Shown one piece after another: positions 1 through 6,323 of a DNA stretch of 8,625 nucleotides (within the stretch, counting starts at the first letter, position 1; the number at the start of each line of letters is the position of its first letter). Source of the DNA: an uncultured Neomegalonema sp. GTDB taxonomy: Bacteria > Pseudomonadota > Alphaproteobacteria > Rhodobacterales > Rhodobacteraceae. The position numbers and the translations under genes were made by a program. The stretch is from contig CALGNW010000228.1 of NCBI GenBank assembly GCA_937958345.1, forward strand, positions 1 to 8,625, read 5' to 3'. A model generated the notes under the pieces. It had not been told where the DNA came from. It ran no database searches and worked only from the letters and a program-made list of their open reading frames with translations.

Positions 1-227
1 CGCTGGCCGCCGAAATAAATCAGCAGGATCAGCACCAGATCGGGCACGCCCCGGACAATCGTCGTGTAGATGGCCGCAATGCCAGCGGCAATCCGGGAGC
101 CGGAGAGCTTCGCCGTCGCGCCTGCCATCCCCAGAAGCGTGGCGAAAATCAGCGACAGCACGGCGACGCTGACTGTCACCACCGCGCCCTTTGCCAGCAG
201 CGGCGCGTATTCGATCAGCTTGTCCAT
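1..227 (-). CDS. Polar amino-acid ABC transporter permease (HisQ/HisM-like), N-terminal part, cut by window edge
   Basis: This is the first 75 codons of an inner-membrane permease of the His/Glu/Gln/Arg/opine ABC family; the rest lies beyond base 1. The ATG is at 225-227. The only upstream purine-rich site is a GAGG about 11 bases away, so the start is plausible but not strongly marked. A hydrophobic helix spans about residues 12-35. Residues 57-75 carry the very characteristic stretch beginning IVRGVPDLVLILL and ending IYFGGQ, which matches the HisQ/ArtQ-type sequence found in this family. It lies 104 bases downstream of the matching periplasmic binding protein on the same strand, so the two form one uptake operon. 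An ATPase and usually a second permease are expected further downstream, outside the window. The substrate is inferred from the binding protein to be a basic or polar amino acid. Confidence 0.88.
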   Translation of the reverse strand, partial: MDKLIEYAPLLAKGAVVTVSVAVLSLIFATLLGMAGATAKLSGSRIAAGIAAIYTTIVRGVPDLVLILLIYFGGQ

Positions 228-280
228 CGCTGCCGCAACCTCATTGCTTCAGGGAAGTGCGCGGCCCATGCGCAACGGAA

Positions 281-307
281 GGGCGGCGACCCGTACCGCC
301 GCCGCCC
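281..307 (-). other. Intergenic hairpin between binding-protein gene and permease gene
   Basis: GGGCGGCG at 281-288 is perfectly complementary to CGCCGCCC at 300-307, giving an 8-bp GC-only stem with an 11-base loop. It sits 24 bases after the stop of the binding-protein gene and before the permease start. There is no T-run on the transcribed strand, so it is not a standard intrinsic terminator. Such stems after binding-protein genes (for example hisJ-hisQ in enterics) protect the upstream mRNA and help make binding protein in excess over permease. That role is inferred here. Confidence 0.45.
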
Positions 308-331
308 CGTTTTGCAGATCAATCAGCGGCG

Positions 332-1090
332 TCACTCGCCGTAGATGTTGATCTCGAAATACTCCGCCGCGAGCTTGTCATACTCGCCGCTTTCCCGGAT
401 CGCGCCGATGGCGGCGGAAAGCGCGTAGCTGAGCACCTTGTCTTCCTTGCGCACGCCGATGCCCGCGCCGTCCCCATGGTATTTCGGGATCGAGTAATCG
501 CCGCCGAAGAACGCAAAGCCCGCGCCGTTCTCGGTCTTGAGGAAACCGTCATCCATCGCGATGGAATCGGCCATCACCGCATCGACCCGGCCCGACTGAA
601 GATCGAGATACGCCTCATCCTGCGTGCCATAGAGCTTCAGCTCGACCTCCGGAAATTCGCCCTCCATGAAATCCTGATGGATCGTGCCGCGCTGCACGCC
701 GACGATCTTGCCCTTCAGCCCCTCGGCGGTGTCGGAGATTTTCGCGCCCTTGGCGGCGATGAACTTTGCCGGTGTCTGATAGTATTTCGCGGTGAAATCG
801 ATCTTCTGCTTGCGCTCTTCTGTGATCGACATCGAGGCGATGATCGCATCGCATTTGCCTTCGGTCAGGGCCGGGATGATGCCGTCCCACTCGGTCTGCA
901 CCATCTCGCAATTCGCGCCGATCTCGCCGCACAGCGCATTGGCGATGTCGATGTCAAAGCCGACCAGATCGCCCGATGGCGTGGTCTCGGAGAACGGCGG
1001 ATACGCGCCCTCGACACAGATCTTCAGGTCAGACGCAAAGGCGGGCGTGACCGCCAGAGCGAAAGCGGCGGCGAGAATCGGAGTTTTCAT
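332..1090 (-). CDS. Periplasmic lysine/arginine/ornithine/histidine-type ABC substrate-binding protein
   Basis: A 252-residue protein of the bacterial extracellular solute-binding family 3 (HisJ/ArgT type), which captures amino acids in the periplasm and delivers them to the ABC permease. An N-terminal signal peptide is clear: Lys2, a hydrophobic core, and a likely cleavage after residues around PAFA (19). Ligand residues of HisJ can be mapped by motif: the ASMSITEER segment gives Ser86, Ser88 and Arg93 (equivalents of HisJ Ser70, Ser72 and Arg77, the last binding the alpha-carboxylate). QRGT gives Thr136, and SGRVDAVMAD gives Asp175 (HisJ Asp161, which contacts the amino group). This supports an L-amino acid ligand, most likely basic. 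Cysteines at about 54, 61 and 80 are additional. It is the first gene of a minus-strand operon with the permease at 1-227; a candidate promoter lies at 1126-1154. The exact ligand is not determinable from sequence alone. Confidence 0.92.
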   Translation of the reverse strand: MKTPILAAAFALAVTPAFASDLKICVEGAYPPFSETTPSGDLVGFDIDIANALCGEIGANCEMVQTEWDGIIPALTEGKCDAIIASMSITEERKQKIDFTAKYYQTPAKFIAAKGAKISDTAEGLKGKIVGVQRGTIHQDFMEGEFPEVELKLYGTQDEAYLDLQSGRVDAVMADSIAMDDGFLKTENGAGFAFFGGDYSIPKYHGDGAGIGVRKEDKVLSYALSAAIGAIRESGEYDKLAAEYFEINIYGE

Positions 1091-1125
1091 CGTTGTGTCC
1101 CACGAAAATGATTGTCGTTGACGGC

Positions 1126-1154
1126 ATTTGATCCGCGATGCCGCACAGCGTCAA
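1126..1154 (-). promoter_or_regulatory. Candidate sigma-70 promoter for the amino-acid binding-protein operon
   Basis: Read on the minus strand, TTGACG (1149-1154) is followed after exactly 17 bases by TCAAAT (1126-1131). These match the -35 and -10 consensus at 5/6 and 4/6 positions and sit about 35 bases upstream of the binding-protein ATG. A second TTGACA at 1156-1161 lies just upstream. The call is a pattern match only. The same 168-base divergent region must also drive sdhC on the plus strand, for which no convincing promoter was recognised. Confidence 0.35.
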
Positions 1155-1258
1155 CTGTCAAGCTGCTGCGACGCGATGCGGCGCGCGCGGGGCTTGCCTT
1201 CACCCGGCAAATCCTGTTGTGTCGCGCTGCAACATAAACGCTCAATGAGGCCGCGACG

Positions 1259-1669
1259 ATGGCAGGTTCCGAACATGGCGCAGCGGTGAATCGCGGGGCG
1301 CGTCCGCTCTCGCCGCATTTGCAGGTATATAAGCCGCAGCTGCATTCCGCATTGTCGATCTTTCACCGGGTCACCGGCGTCGGCAATGTGCTCGCCGCCA
1401 TGCTGATCGCGTGGTGGTTCATCGCGGCGGCGTCCGGGCCAACCTACTTCGCCTTTGTCGACGGGTTCCTGACCAGCTGGTTCGGCATCCTGCTGCTGCT
1501 CGGCTTCGCGTTTTCGATCTGCTATCACATGTGTACCGGCATCCGGCATCTCGTCTGGGATGCGGGATGGGGTCTTGAGAAGCCGCAGGTCCGCACCTCC
1601 GGCTTCATCGTTCTCGCGGCGGCGGGCATACTTGGGCTTGGACTTGTGCTGACCGGCTGGCTCGGCTGA
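1259..1669 (+). CDS. sdhC: Succinate dehydrogenase cytochrome b556 subunit (SdhC)
   Basis: A 136-residue membrane anchor of respiratory complex II, which with SdhD holds heme b and the ubiquinone site for the SdhAB catalytic dimer. The N-terminal RPLSPHLQVYKPQL stretch (residues 15-28) is a hallmark of alphaproteobacterial and mitochondrial SdhC. SIFHRVTG gives Ser33 and Arg37, equivalents of E. coli SdhC Ser27 and Arg31 at the quinone pocket. CYHMCTGIRH gives His90, the equivalent of heme ligand His84. Three membrane helices are visible at about 37-60, 72-95 and 113-135. The ATG is preceded by TGAGG (1246-1250) at eight bases. sdhD starts 11 bases after the stop, so the two are co-transcribed. 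The usual downstream partners sdhA and sdhB are absent from the window. Confidence 0.95.
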   Translation: MAGSEHGAAVNRGARPLSPHLQVYKPQLHSALSIFHRVTGVGNVLAAMLIAWWFIAAASGPTYFAFVDGFLTSWFGILLLLGFAFSICYHMCTGIRHLVWDAGWGLEKPQVRTSGFIVLAAAGILGLGLVLTGWLG

Positions 1670-1680
1670 GGAGGAACGTC

Positions 1681-2058
1681 ATGACGATGCAGACCCCAAC
1701 GGCGCGGGTGCGCGGCCTCGGCTCGGCAAAGGGCGGCACGGATCACTGGTGGCACCAGCGGGTTTCCGCCGTCAGCATGGCGGTGCTCGCGCCGCTGTTC
1801 CTGATCCCCTTCGCGATGAATCTCGGCCAGCCCTGGGAGGAGGTCGCCCGGTTCTACAAGAGCCCGGTGAACGCCATCATCGCCATGCTGTTCGTGATCG
1901 CCAGCTTCTATCACCTGCGCCTCGGGCTTCAGGTGGTGATCGAGGACTACCTCCATGGCGGCACCCGCACGGTGCTGCTGGTGGCGATGAAGCTGCTGTC
2001 CTTCGCACTCGGCTTTGCCGCCGTGTTCTCGGTTGCGATGCTGGCATTCTCGGCGTGA
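1681..2058 (+). CDS. sdhD: Succinate dehydrogenase membrane anchor subunit (SdhD)
   Basis: A 125-residue second anchor subunit of complex II. SFYHLRLGLQVVIEDYLH (residues 75-92) gives His78, Asp89 and Tyr90. Their spacing is the same as His71, Asp82 and Tyr83 of E. coli SdhD, where the histidine approaches heme b and the Asp-Tyr pair borders the ubiquinone site. DHWWHQRVSA (21-30) is the typical N-terminal signature of the alphaproteobacterial type. Three hydrophobic helices are visible (about 29-49, 63-85 and 98-122). A strong GAGGAGG ribosome site at 1668-1674 overlaps the end of sdhC and fixes the start; a second in-frame ATG lies two codons in. It is followed after 72 bases by tRNA-Arg rather than by sdhA, which is unusual for the order sdhC-sdhD-sdhA-sdhB. 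Confidence 0.95.
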   Translation: MTMQTPTARVRGLGSAKGGTDHWWHQRVSAVSMAVLAPLFLIPFAMNLGQPWEEVARFYKSPVNAIIAMLFVIASFYHLRLGLQVVIEDYLHGGTRTVLLVAMKLLSFALGFAAVFSVAMLAFSA

Positions 2059-2130
2059 GATTGCTGGCGACGGTTTGCCCTCGCCGTTGTCGTTGCACTG
2101 CGCCCGCAGTTTGACTACAAGGTCGATCAG

Positions 2131-2207
2131 GCACCCATAGCTCAGCTGGATAGAGCGCTGCCCTCCGAAGGCAGAGGTCGCAGGTTCGAATCCTGCTGGG
2201 TGCGCCA
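2131..2207 (+). tRNA. tRNA-Arg (anticodon CCG)
   Basis: A complete 77-base cloverleaf. The acceptor stem is GCACCCA (2131-2137) with TGGGTGC (2197-2203), then discriminator G2204 and an encoded CCA (2205-2207). The anticodon stem is CTGCC (2158-2162) with GGCAG (2170-2174). The seven-base loop contains CCG at 2165-2167, which reads the arginine codon CGG. The T-arm is GCAGG-TTCGAAT-CCTGC. The gene is on the same strand as sdhCD, 72 bases downstream. tRNA 3' ends are frequent integration sites for islands, and a marked drop in GC begins directly after this gene. Confidence 0.97.
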
Positions 2208-2337
2208 AAAGTTGCGCAAGGCCAACCGCTTCATCTTTTTGAAAACACGACTTCCCGCACCCGTATTGTCGGAACACCGCGCAGCATGTGGTTGTGTTAC
2301 CGCCTGCGCCGCCCCGCCCGTCAACAGTACGGATCTC

Positions 2338-2373
2338 CGGACAGCCAGCGGCGGATTAACCGCTGGCCGTCCG
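2338..2373 (-). terminator. Strong 14-bp hairpin downstream of the TRAP/dehydrogenase operon
   Basis: On the minus strand CGGACGGCCAGCGG and CCGCTGGCTGTCCG pair over 14 positions (one G-U) around an eight-base loop TTAATCCG. It begins 10 bases after the stop of the dehydrogenase gene, the last gene of the operon. No U-run follows on the minus strand, so it may act as a mRNA 3'-end stabiliser or Rho-assisted terminator rather than a classical intrinsic terminator. The rest of 2208-2383 holds no gene that can be supported. It has a weaker 6-bp inverted repeat (GCGCAG 2279-2284, CTGCGC 2304-2309). Confidence 0.5.
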
Positions 2374-2383
2374 CGCTCTTCGG

Positions 2384-3262
2384 TTAGCTCTCGAATTTTT
2401 GGACGTAATAGTCGACCATTTCGGACACCATCCGCTCGCCCATCGTGTCGGATGCATCTGCCAGTGCCTCTGCGGCGGGGACAGCCATGATGCTTTCGAC
2501 GCCGGTGTCCCTCGCCATCTGGCGATAGTATCCGAGGTCTTTGGCAGCGTTTTGGATCGAGAATGCCAGCTTTGAAGAATCGCCATCGACACCGTAGGCG
2601 GCGACGAAATCGATCATCATGCAATGCAAAGGACCCGCCGCGATAACATCGTAGGCTTGTTTGCGTTCGATGCCCGCACGGTCGGCGATTGCCATCACCT
2701 CGGACATCGCATTCGCGACCGTCATGCCGAAAAAGTTGTTCAACAGCTTGATCGTATGTCCCGATCCGGATTCTCCGAGGTGGAAGACATTCTCGCCAAG
2801 ATCTTTCAGCACGGGCTCGACGCGATCAAAGGCCGCCTTGTCACCGGCGCACATGATATTCAGCAACCCGTCAAACGCATGCTGCGGCGTGCGGCCAAGC
2901 GGAGCATCCAGATATGCCCCTCCGGCCTTCGCGACTTCCTGCGCCAGCGTGCGCGTTGATGCGGGCAAAGATGTGCCGAAATCGATGACAACCGCGTCCG
3001 CCTTCAATCCGGCAATAATGCCGTCGGCACCGCGCATACGCGCCTCGACGCTTTCGGATGTGTCAACGCACAGCATGATGATGTCACTTGCCTCGGCGAG
3101 CGCCTTGGGCGAACCGGCCTCTTTTGCACCACGGGCGATGGCGGCGTCGATGTTGGTTCGGCTGCGGTTTGCCAGAACGGTCAGGTCATAGCCTTTATCC
3201 AGCAGGCGCGAGACCATGGCGTTTCCCATAAGGCCCAAGCCGATGAATCCTATTGCGGTCAT
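2384..3262 (-). CDS. NAD(P)-dependent beta-hydroxyacid dehydrogenase (3-hydroxyisobutyrate dehydrogenase superfamily), GRT-motif type
   Basis: A 292-residue cytoplasmic oxidoreductase, the usual length for the family that interconverts short semialdehydes and hydroxyacids. The Rossmann dinucleotide motif GFIGLGLMGNAM is at residues 5-16, and the catalytic lysine is Lys172 in GHTIKLLNN. The substrate loop at 119-140 reads DAPLGRTPQHAFDG and continues, instead of the common DAPVSGG type. The Arg124 column corresponds to Arg123 of E. coli YihU (3-sulfolactaldehyde reductase, DVPVGRT), recalled as a sulfonate contact. Asn175 and Asn176 are also shared, but YihU Ser178 is Gly179 here. The start ATG follows TGGAGA at a good distance. 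It is the last gene of the operon, 79 bases after the large TRAP permease. The likely role is reduction of an acidic-sugar-derived aldehyde; candidates are a DEH-type uronate reductase, a tartronate-semialdehyde-like reductase or a sulfolactaldehyde reductase. Family is sure, substrate is not. Confidence 0.9.
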   Translation of the reverse strand: MTAIGFIGLGLMGNAMVSRLLDKGYDLTVLANRSRTNIDAAIARGAKEAGSPKALAEASDIIMLCVDTSESVEARMRGADGIIAGLKADAVVIDFGTSLPASTRTLAQEVAKAGGAYLDAPLGRTPQHAFDGLLNIMCAGDKAAFDRVEPVLKDLGENVFHLGESGSGHTIKLLNNFFGMTVANAMSEVMAIADRAGIERKQAYDVIAAGPLHCMMIDFVAAYGVDGDSSKLAFSIQNAAKDLGYYRQMARDTGVESIMAVPAAEALADASDTMGERMVSEMVDYYVQKFES

Positions 3263-3341
3263 AGTGTCTCCAACTCAAATATCGGTTTCTGGGCTGTGTT
3301 GCGGTCAACCCGGTCAGTGTTCAGTCGTTCTGATTGCGGAA

Positions 3342-4625
3342 TCATCCGCCGAGAAGGGCGGGCAGTGTCAGCGAGATTGCCGGAACAAATGTGATCAGCA
3401 TAAGCGCCGCGAAAATCGCCAGATAGAACGGCCAGATCGTGCGAACGGCTTTTTCGATCGGCAGCTTTCCGACTGCGCACCCGACAAACAGACAGGTTCC
3501 CACCGGCGGCGTACAAAGCCCCAATCCCAGATTAACCAGCATCATAATGCCGAATTGCAGCGGATCCATCCCCAACGCGGTTGCGACGGGCAGGAAGATC
3601 GGCGTGCAGATCAGCAGCAGCGCGGCCATATCCATGATCATACCGAGCAGCAACAGCACCACGTTGATCATCAACAGGATCAGGATCGGATTATCGGTGA
3701 TGCCGGTCAGAAGATCGACTGTTTTGCTCGGCACACGGTAGAATGTGAGCATGTAGGCAAAGGCCGCCGCGCAGCCAATCAGGATCATCACCATCGAGGT
3801 GGTTCGTACCGAACTGACGACCGCCGCCTTAAAGCTTGTCCAGGTGATGCTGCGATAAACCAGCAAGGTGACGACAAAGGCATACATTGCGCCGAATGCG
3901 CCGGACTCGGTCACGGTAAAGACGCCGGAGAGAACACCGCCGACGATAATGACCGCCGTCATCAGGCCGGGAATGGCGCTCGCAAAACTGATCGCAAGCA
4001 TCGTCCAGCCCGGAAATTTCTCGGCCTGATAACCGCGTTTGACCGCGACGACATAGGCCGTGATGGCGAGGCACAGGCACATCAGAATGCCCGGCACGAC
4101 ACCTGCGAGAAACAGTTTGGAAATCGAAACCGCGCCGCCCGTCGCCAGCGCGAAAATAATCATATTGTGACTTGGCGGAATGATGATCCCGGCGATGGAG
4201 GATGTCACGGTGACGTTGACGGCGTAATCGGCATCATACCCCTTGTCCTTCATCACGGGGACGAGGATCGAACCAAGAGCAGAGATGTCGGCAATCGCCG
4301 ATCCGGATATCCCGCCGAACAGCATCGAAGAAAACACATTCACGACGCCAAGGCCGCCGCGCACCGCGCCGACGGCGGCTTGGGCGAAACGGACGAGGCG
4401 CAACGCGATGCCGCCGTGAAACATCAAATCGCCGGCAAAGATGAAGAACGGAATTGCCATCAGGGCGAAGACGTTGACGCCCGCGACAATGCGTTGAAAT
4501 ACGATCAGCAGCGGCAGACCCTCGTACCAGAATGCCGAAAGCGCAGCAATTCCCAGAGCGAAGGCGACAGGCGTTCCGATGATAACGCAGAGGGCGAAAA
4601 CCCCCAGGAGAAGCGCGAGTCCCAT
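3342..4625 (-). CDS. TRAP transporter large permease (DctM family)
   Basis: A 427-residue, highly hydrophobic inner-membrane protein with about eleven to twelve helices. It is the ion-coupled translocating subunit of a tripartite ATP-independent periplasmic transporter. DctM hallmarks are present: FFIFAGDLM (60-68), GGISGSAIAD (104-113, sodium-site region), IIPPSHNMIIF (148-158), TVTESGAFGA (237-246) and CTPPVG (371-376). The length is normal for DctM. The ATG comes two bases after the stop of the small permease, and AGGA within the end of that gene serves as ribosome site, so the two are translationally coupled. A small 5-bp hairpin with a four-base loop (GCGGA 3336-3340, TCCGC 3345-3349) encloses the stop codon. 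Downstream after 79 bases is the dehydrogenase. The substrate is set by the binding protein, inferred to be an acidic sugar. Confidence 0.96.
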   Translation of the reverse strand: MGLALLLGVFALCVIIGTPVAFALGIAALSAFWYEGLPLLIVFQRIVAGVNVFALMAIPFFIFAGDLMFHGGIALRLVRFAQAAVGAVRGGLGVVNVFSSMLFGGISGSAIADISALGSILVPVMKDKGYDADYAVNVTVTSSIAGIIIPPSHNMIIFALATGGAVSISKLFLAGVVPGILMCLCLAITAYVVAVKRGYQAEKFPGWTMLAISFASAIPGLMTAVIIVGGVLSGVFTVTESGAFGAMYAFVVTLLVYRSITWTSFKAAVVSSVRTTSMVMILIGCAAAFAYMLTFYRVPSKTVDLLTGITDNPILILLMINVVLLLLGMIMDMAALLLICTPIFLPVATALGMDPLQFGIMMLVNLGLGLCTPPVGTCLFVGCAVGKLPIEKAVRTIWPFYLAIFAALMLITFVPAISLTLPALLGG

Positions 4626-4627
4626 TC

Positions 4628-5161
4628 TTATTCCTGATCAATGTTGTCCAAGCGTTTGTCACACCCGAAGAAGACTCGGATCAGGTGGCCGCTCGAGAAG
4701 AGAAAAATCAAAGCCCCGGCGAATGTAAGCGGCAAAGACCGCAACCCTTCGGGCAGCTGAATGAGCGGGATCATCGATCCCCACTTGAAAATTGTAAGTT
4801 CAGTCCCGTACCAGAACATCATTGCGCCGAACATGATCAGCAGCAGGTCTGTCACAACGACGAACACCATACGCAGCCAGGACGGAACAAGATTTCGAAA
4901 GATGACGACGGACAGATGCGAGTGTTCGTGAATGCCAACCGCCGCACCCAGAAACGAAATGATCATCACGAGCAACAGCGAAACCTGCTCGACCCATGTC
5001 GGGGTGTCGTTCAACACGTATCGCCCGAAAACGAGCCAGGCGAAAATCACTGTCATCACGATCAGCGCGATACCTGCGATCACAATACAGACCTTGGAAA
5101 TCAGGCCGTATGTTTTGTCCATCGTGCGGATAAATGCAGGAGGCGTTCTCGGTTCGCTCAT
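4628..5161 (-). CDS. TRAP transporter small permease (DctQ family)
   Basis: A 177-residue four-helix membrane protein (about residues 19-42, 56-76, 96-118 and 142-163) that pairs with DctM in TRAP uptake systems. The family signature is clear: VFGRYVLNDTPTWVEQVSLL (44-63) followed by LGAAVGIHEHSHLSV (71-85). The length is typical. The ATG at 5159-5161 follows a GGGGAAA sequence, a weak ribosome site. The gene is separated from the binding-protein gene by 74 bases that contain a perfect 12-bp hairpin, and it is coupled tightly to dctM (two-base gap). Start and family are confident; transport specificity cannot be read from this subunit. Confidence 0.93.
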   Translation of the reverse strand: MSEPRTPPAFIRTMDKTYGLISKVCIVIAGIALIVMTVIFAWLVFGRYVLNDTPTWVEQVSLLLVMIISFLGAAVGIHEHSHLSVVIFRNLVPSWLRMVFVVVTDLLLIMFGAMMFWYGTELTIFKWGSMIPLIQLPEGLRSLPLTFAGALIFLFSSGHLIRVFFGCDKRLDNIDQE

Positions 5162-5178
5162 CGGTTTCCCCGCTCATG

Positions 5179-5213
5179 GAACGCCCGGCATCCGGTTTTG
5201 GTGCCGGGCGTTC
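5179..5213 (-). other. Perfect 12-bp hairpin between TRAP binding-protein and small-permease genes
   Basis: GAACGCCCGGCA (5179-5190) and TGCCGGGCGTTC (5202-5213) are perfect reverse complements around an 11-base loop. On the minus-strand transcript the stem starts 22 bases after the binding-protein stop and ends 17 bases before the small-permease ATG. No U-run follows on that strand, although the plus strand has a T-rich tract after it. It is probably an RNA processing, stability or attenuation element that raises binding protein over permease. Function is inferred. Confidence 0.6.
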
Positions 5214-5235
5214 ATTTTTCTTTTGCTAAGCGAGG

Positions 5236-6216
5236 TTACTTCGTGGCCTTGGCAAGTTCGACCAGCTTTTTCATATCGGGGTTGGCCTTGAGGTATTCGT
5301 CATAAACCGCGTCCATTGCGTCCTGGAACGGGCCCTTGTCAGCGATCTCGTTGACCTTGATACCGGCGGCTTCAACTTCGGTGCGAGCCTGACCCGACTG
5401 GACCGACCAGAGCGCGCGCTGATAAAGCGACGCCGCTTTTGCCGAAGCACGAATTGCGTTTTGCAACTCGGGGGACAGGGCCTCGAACTTTTTGGTGTTC
5501 ACGCAGATGCACTCGGGAATGATCAGGTGTTCGCTGAGCGAGTAGTGCGATGTGACCTCGTAGTGGCCCACGTTTTTGAACGACGGAAAGTTGTTTTCCG
5601 CGCCGTCCACGACACCGGTTTTCAACGCCTGCTGGACTTCCGAGAATGCCATCGGTGACGGGTTTCCGCCCATTGCCGAAATCATCGCCGTGTAAAGGTC
5701 GTTGTTCATCACCCGGATTTTCAGGCCCTTGACGTCGTCGGGCGTCTCGATTGCCTTTTGGCTGTAGAACGAGCGTGCGCCGGCATCGAACCAGCCAATC
5801 GGCATCAGCCCGGCATCGGCCATGCCTTTGGACATGATTTCACCGGCTTCGCCGTCGAGCACGCGGAACATGTGCGGGACGCTTTTGAAGATGAACGGCA
5901 GGGAAACGAGGTTAGCTTCTTTTACCATCGGGCCAATCGGGCCGAGGCTGAAGTTACCCAGTTCGATCGCGCCAATACGCACTTGCTCCAGCGCGTCGGG
6001 CTGCGTGCCCAGCACGCCGCCGTGGAAAACGTCTACGGTCACTTCGCCGTTGGTGCTGGCTTCGACCAGCTCGGCAAACAGATCCATCGCCGGTGTGTTG
6101 GGGTGGCCGTCCGAGTGGATATTCCAAGCGCGCCAGTTTTCAGCCGAGGCCGCGGTGGTGATCATCGTCGCGGCAGCAAGAGCCGCAATAATCGAGGTTT
6201 TCAAAGTTCGTTTCAT
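5236..6216 (-). CDS. TRAP transporter periplasmic substrate-binding protein (DctP family, acidic-sugar type)
   Basis: A 326-residue solute-binding protein that captures an organic acid for the TRAP permease. The start is placed at the ATG at 6214-6216, preceded by a strong GGAGGA at 6221-6226; an earlier in-frame start ten codons upstream would put ten polar residues before the signal peptide. The signal peptide is residues 1-25, with cleavage after AASA. Key residues keep the exact spacing known in sialic acid SiaP (Arg127, Arg147, Asn187): Arg148 in GARSFYSQ, Arg168 in GLKIRVMNN (carboxylate anchor) and Asn208 in DGAENNFPSF. The MAFSEVQQALKTGVVDGAENN region resembles the hexuronate/sugar-acid subgroup of DctP rather than simple C4-dicarboxylate binders; this assignment rests on memory of the family. 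It lies 107 bases downstream of the KdgF-like gene and upstream of both permease genes. Confidence 0.93.
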   Translation of the reverse strand: MKRTLKTSIIAALAAATMITTAASAENWRAWNIHSDGHPNTPAMDLFAELVEASTNGEVTVDVFHGGVLGTQPDALEQVRIGAIELGNFSLGPIGPMVKEANLVSLPFIFKSVPHMFRVLDGEAGEIMSKGMADAGLMPIGWFDAGARSFYSQKAIETPDDVKGLKIRVMNNDLYTAMISAMGGNPSPMAFSEVQQALKTGVVDGAENNFPSFKNVGHYEVTSHYSLSEHLIIPECICVNTKKFEALSPELQNAIRASAKAASLYQRALWSVQSGQARTEVEAAGIKVNEIADKGPFQDAMDAVYDEYLKANPDMKKLVELAKATK

Positions 6217-6220
6217 AGCT

Positions 6221-6226
6221 TCCTCC
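6221..6226 (-). promoter_or_regulatory. Ribosome-binding site deciding the TRAP binding-protein start
   Basis: GGAGGA on the minus strand, four bases before the ATG at 6214-6216. It is the strongest Shine-Dalgarno match in the operon. It selects the internal methionine that begins a clean signal peptide (MKRTLK) over the upstream in-frame start near 6246. Confidence 0.8.
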
Positions 6227-6323
6227 ACAGGTAAACTCACGGTCATTTTTTCTGGGAAACCTTTAGTGCCGGACCGGCAGCACTACGGTTTTTATTATTG
6301 CGCCTTCGCGGTCAGACCCGCCG

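Noticed and set aside
191..1111. 306-codon plus-strand open frame
   Set aside because: Antisense of the amino-acid binding-protein gene, arginine-rich and without recognisable domains; a product of GC-rich codon bias.
1525..2277. 250-codon minus-strand open frame whose product contains HPAGFEPATSAFGG
   Set aside because: This phrase is the well-known artefact of translating the antisense of a tRNA gene; the frame also covers sdhD on the opposite strand.
2142..2624. 160-codon minus-strand open frame with QQDSNLRPLPSEGSAL
   Set aside because: Same tRNA-antisense artefact, running in from an alternative frame of the dehydrogenase gene.
3216..4637. 473-codon plus-strand open frame
   Set aside because: Antisense of the large TRAP permease. 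The product is a low-complexity mix of Asp, His, Gln, Arg and Lys typical of the reverse complement of hydrophobic codons.
4685..5305. 206-codon plus-strand open frame
   Set aside because: Antisense of the small TRAP permease and of the binding-protein 3' end; no domain, no ribosome site.
6217..6246. Ten-codon N-terminal extension of the TRAP binding protein
   Set aside because: The strong GGAGGA lies inside this stretch directly before the internal ATG, and the signal peptide begins there.
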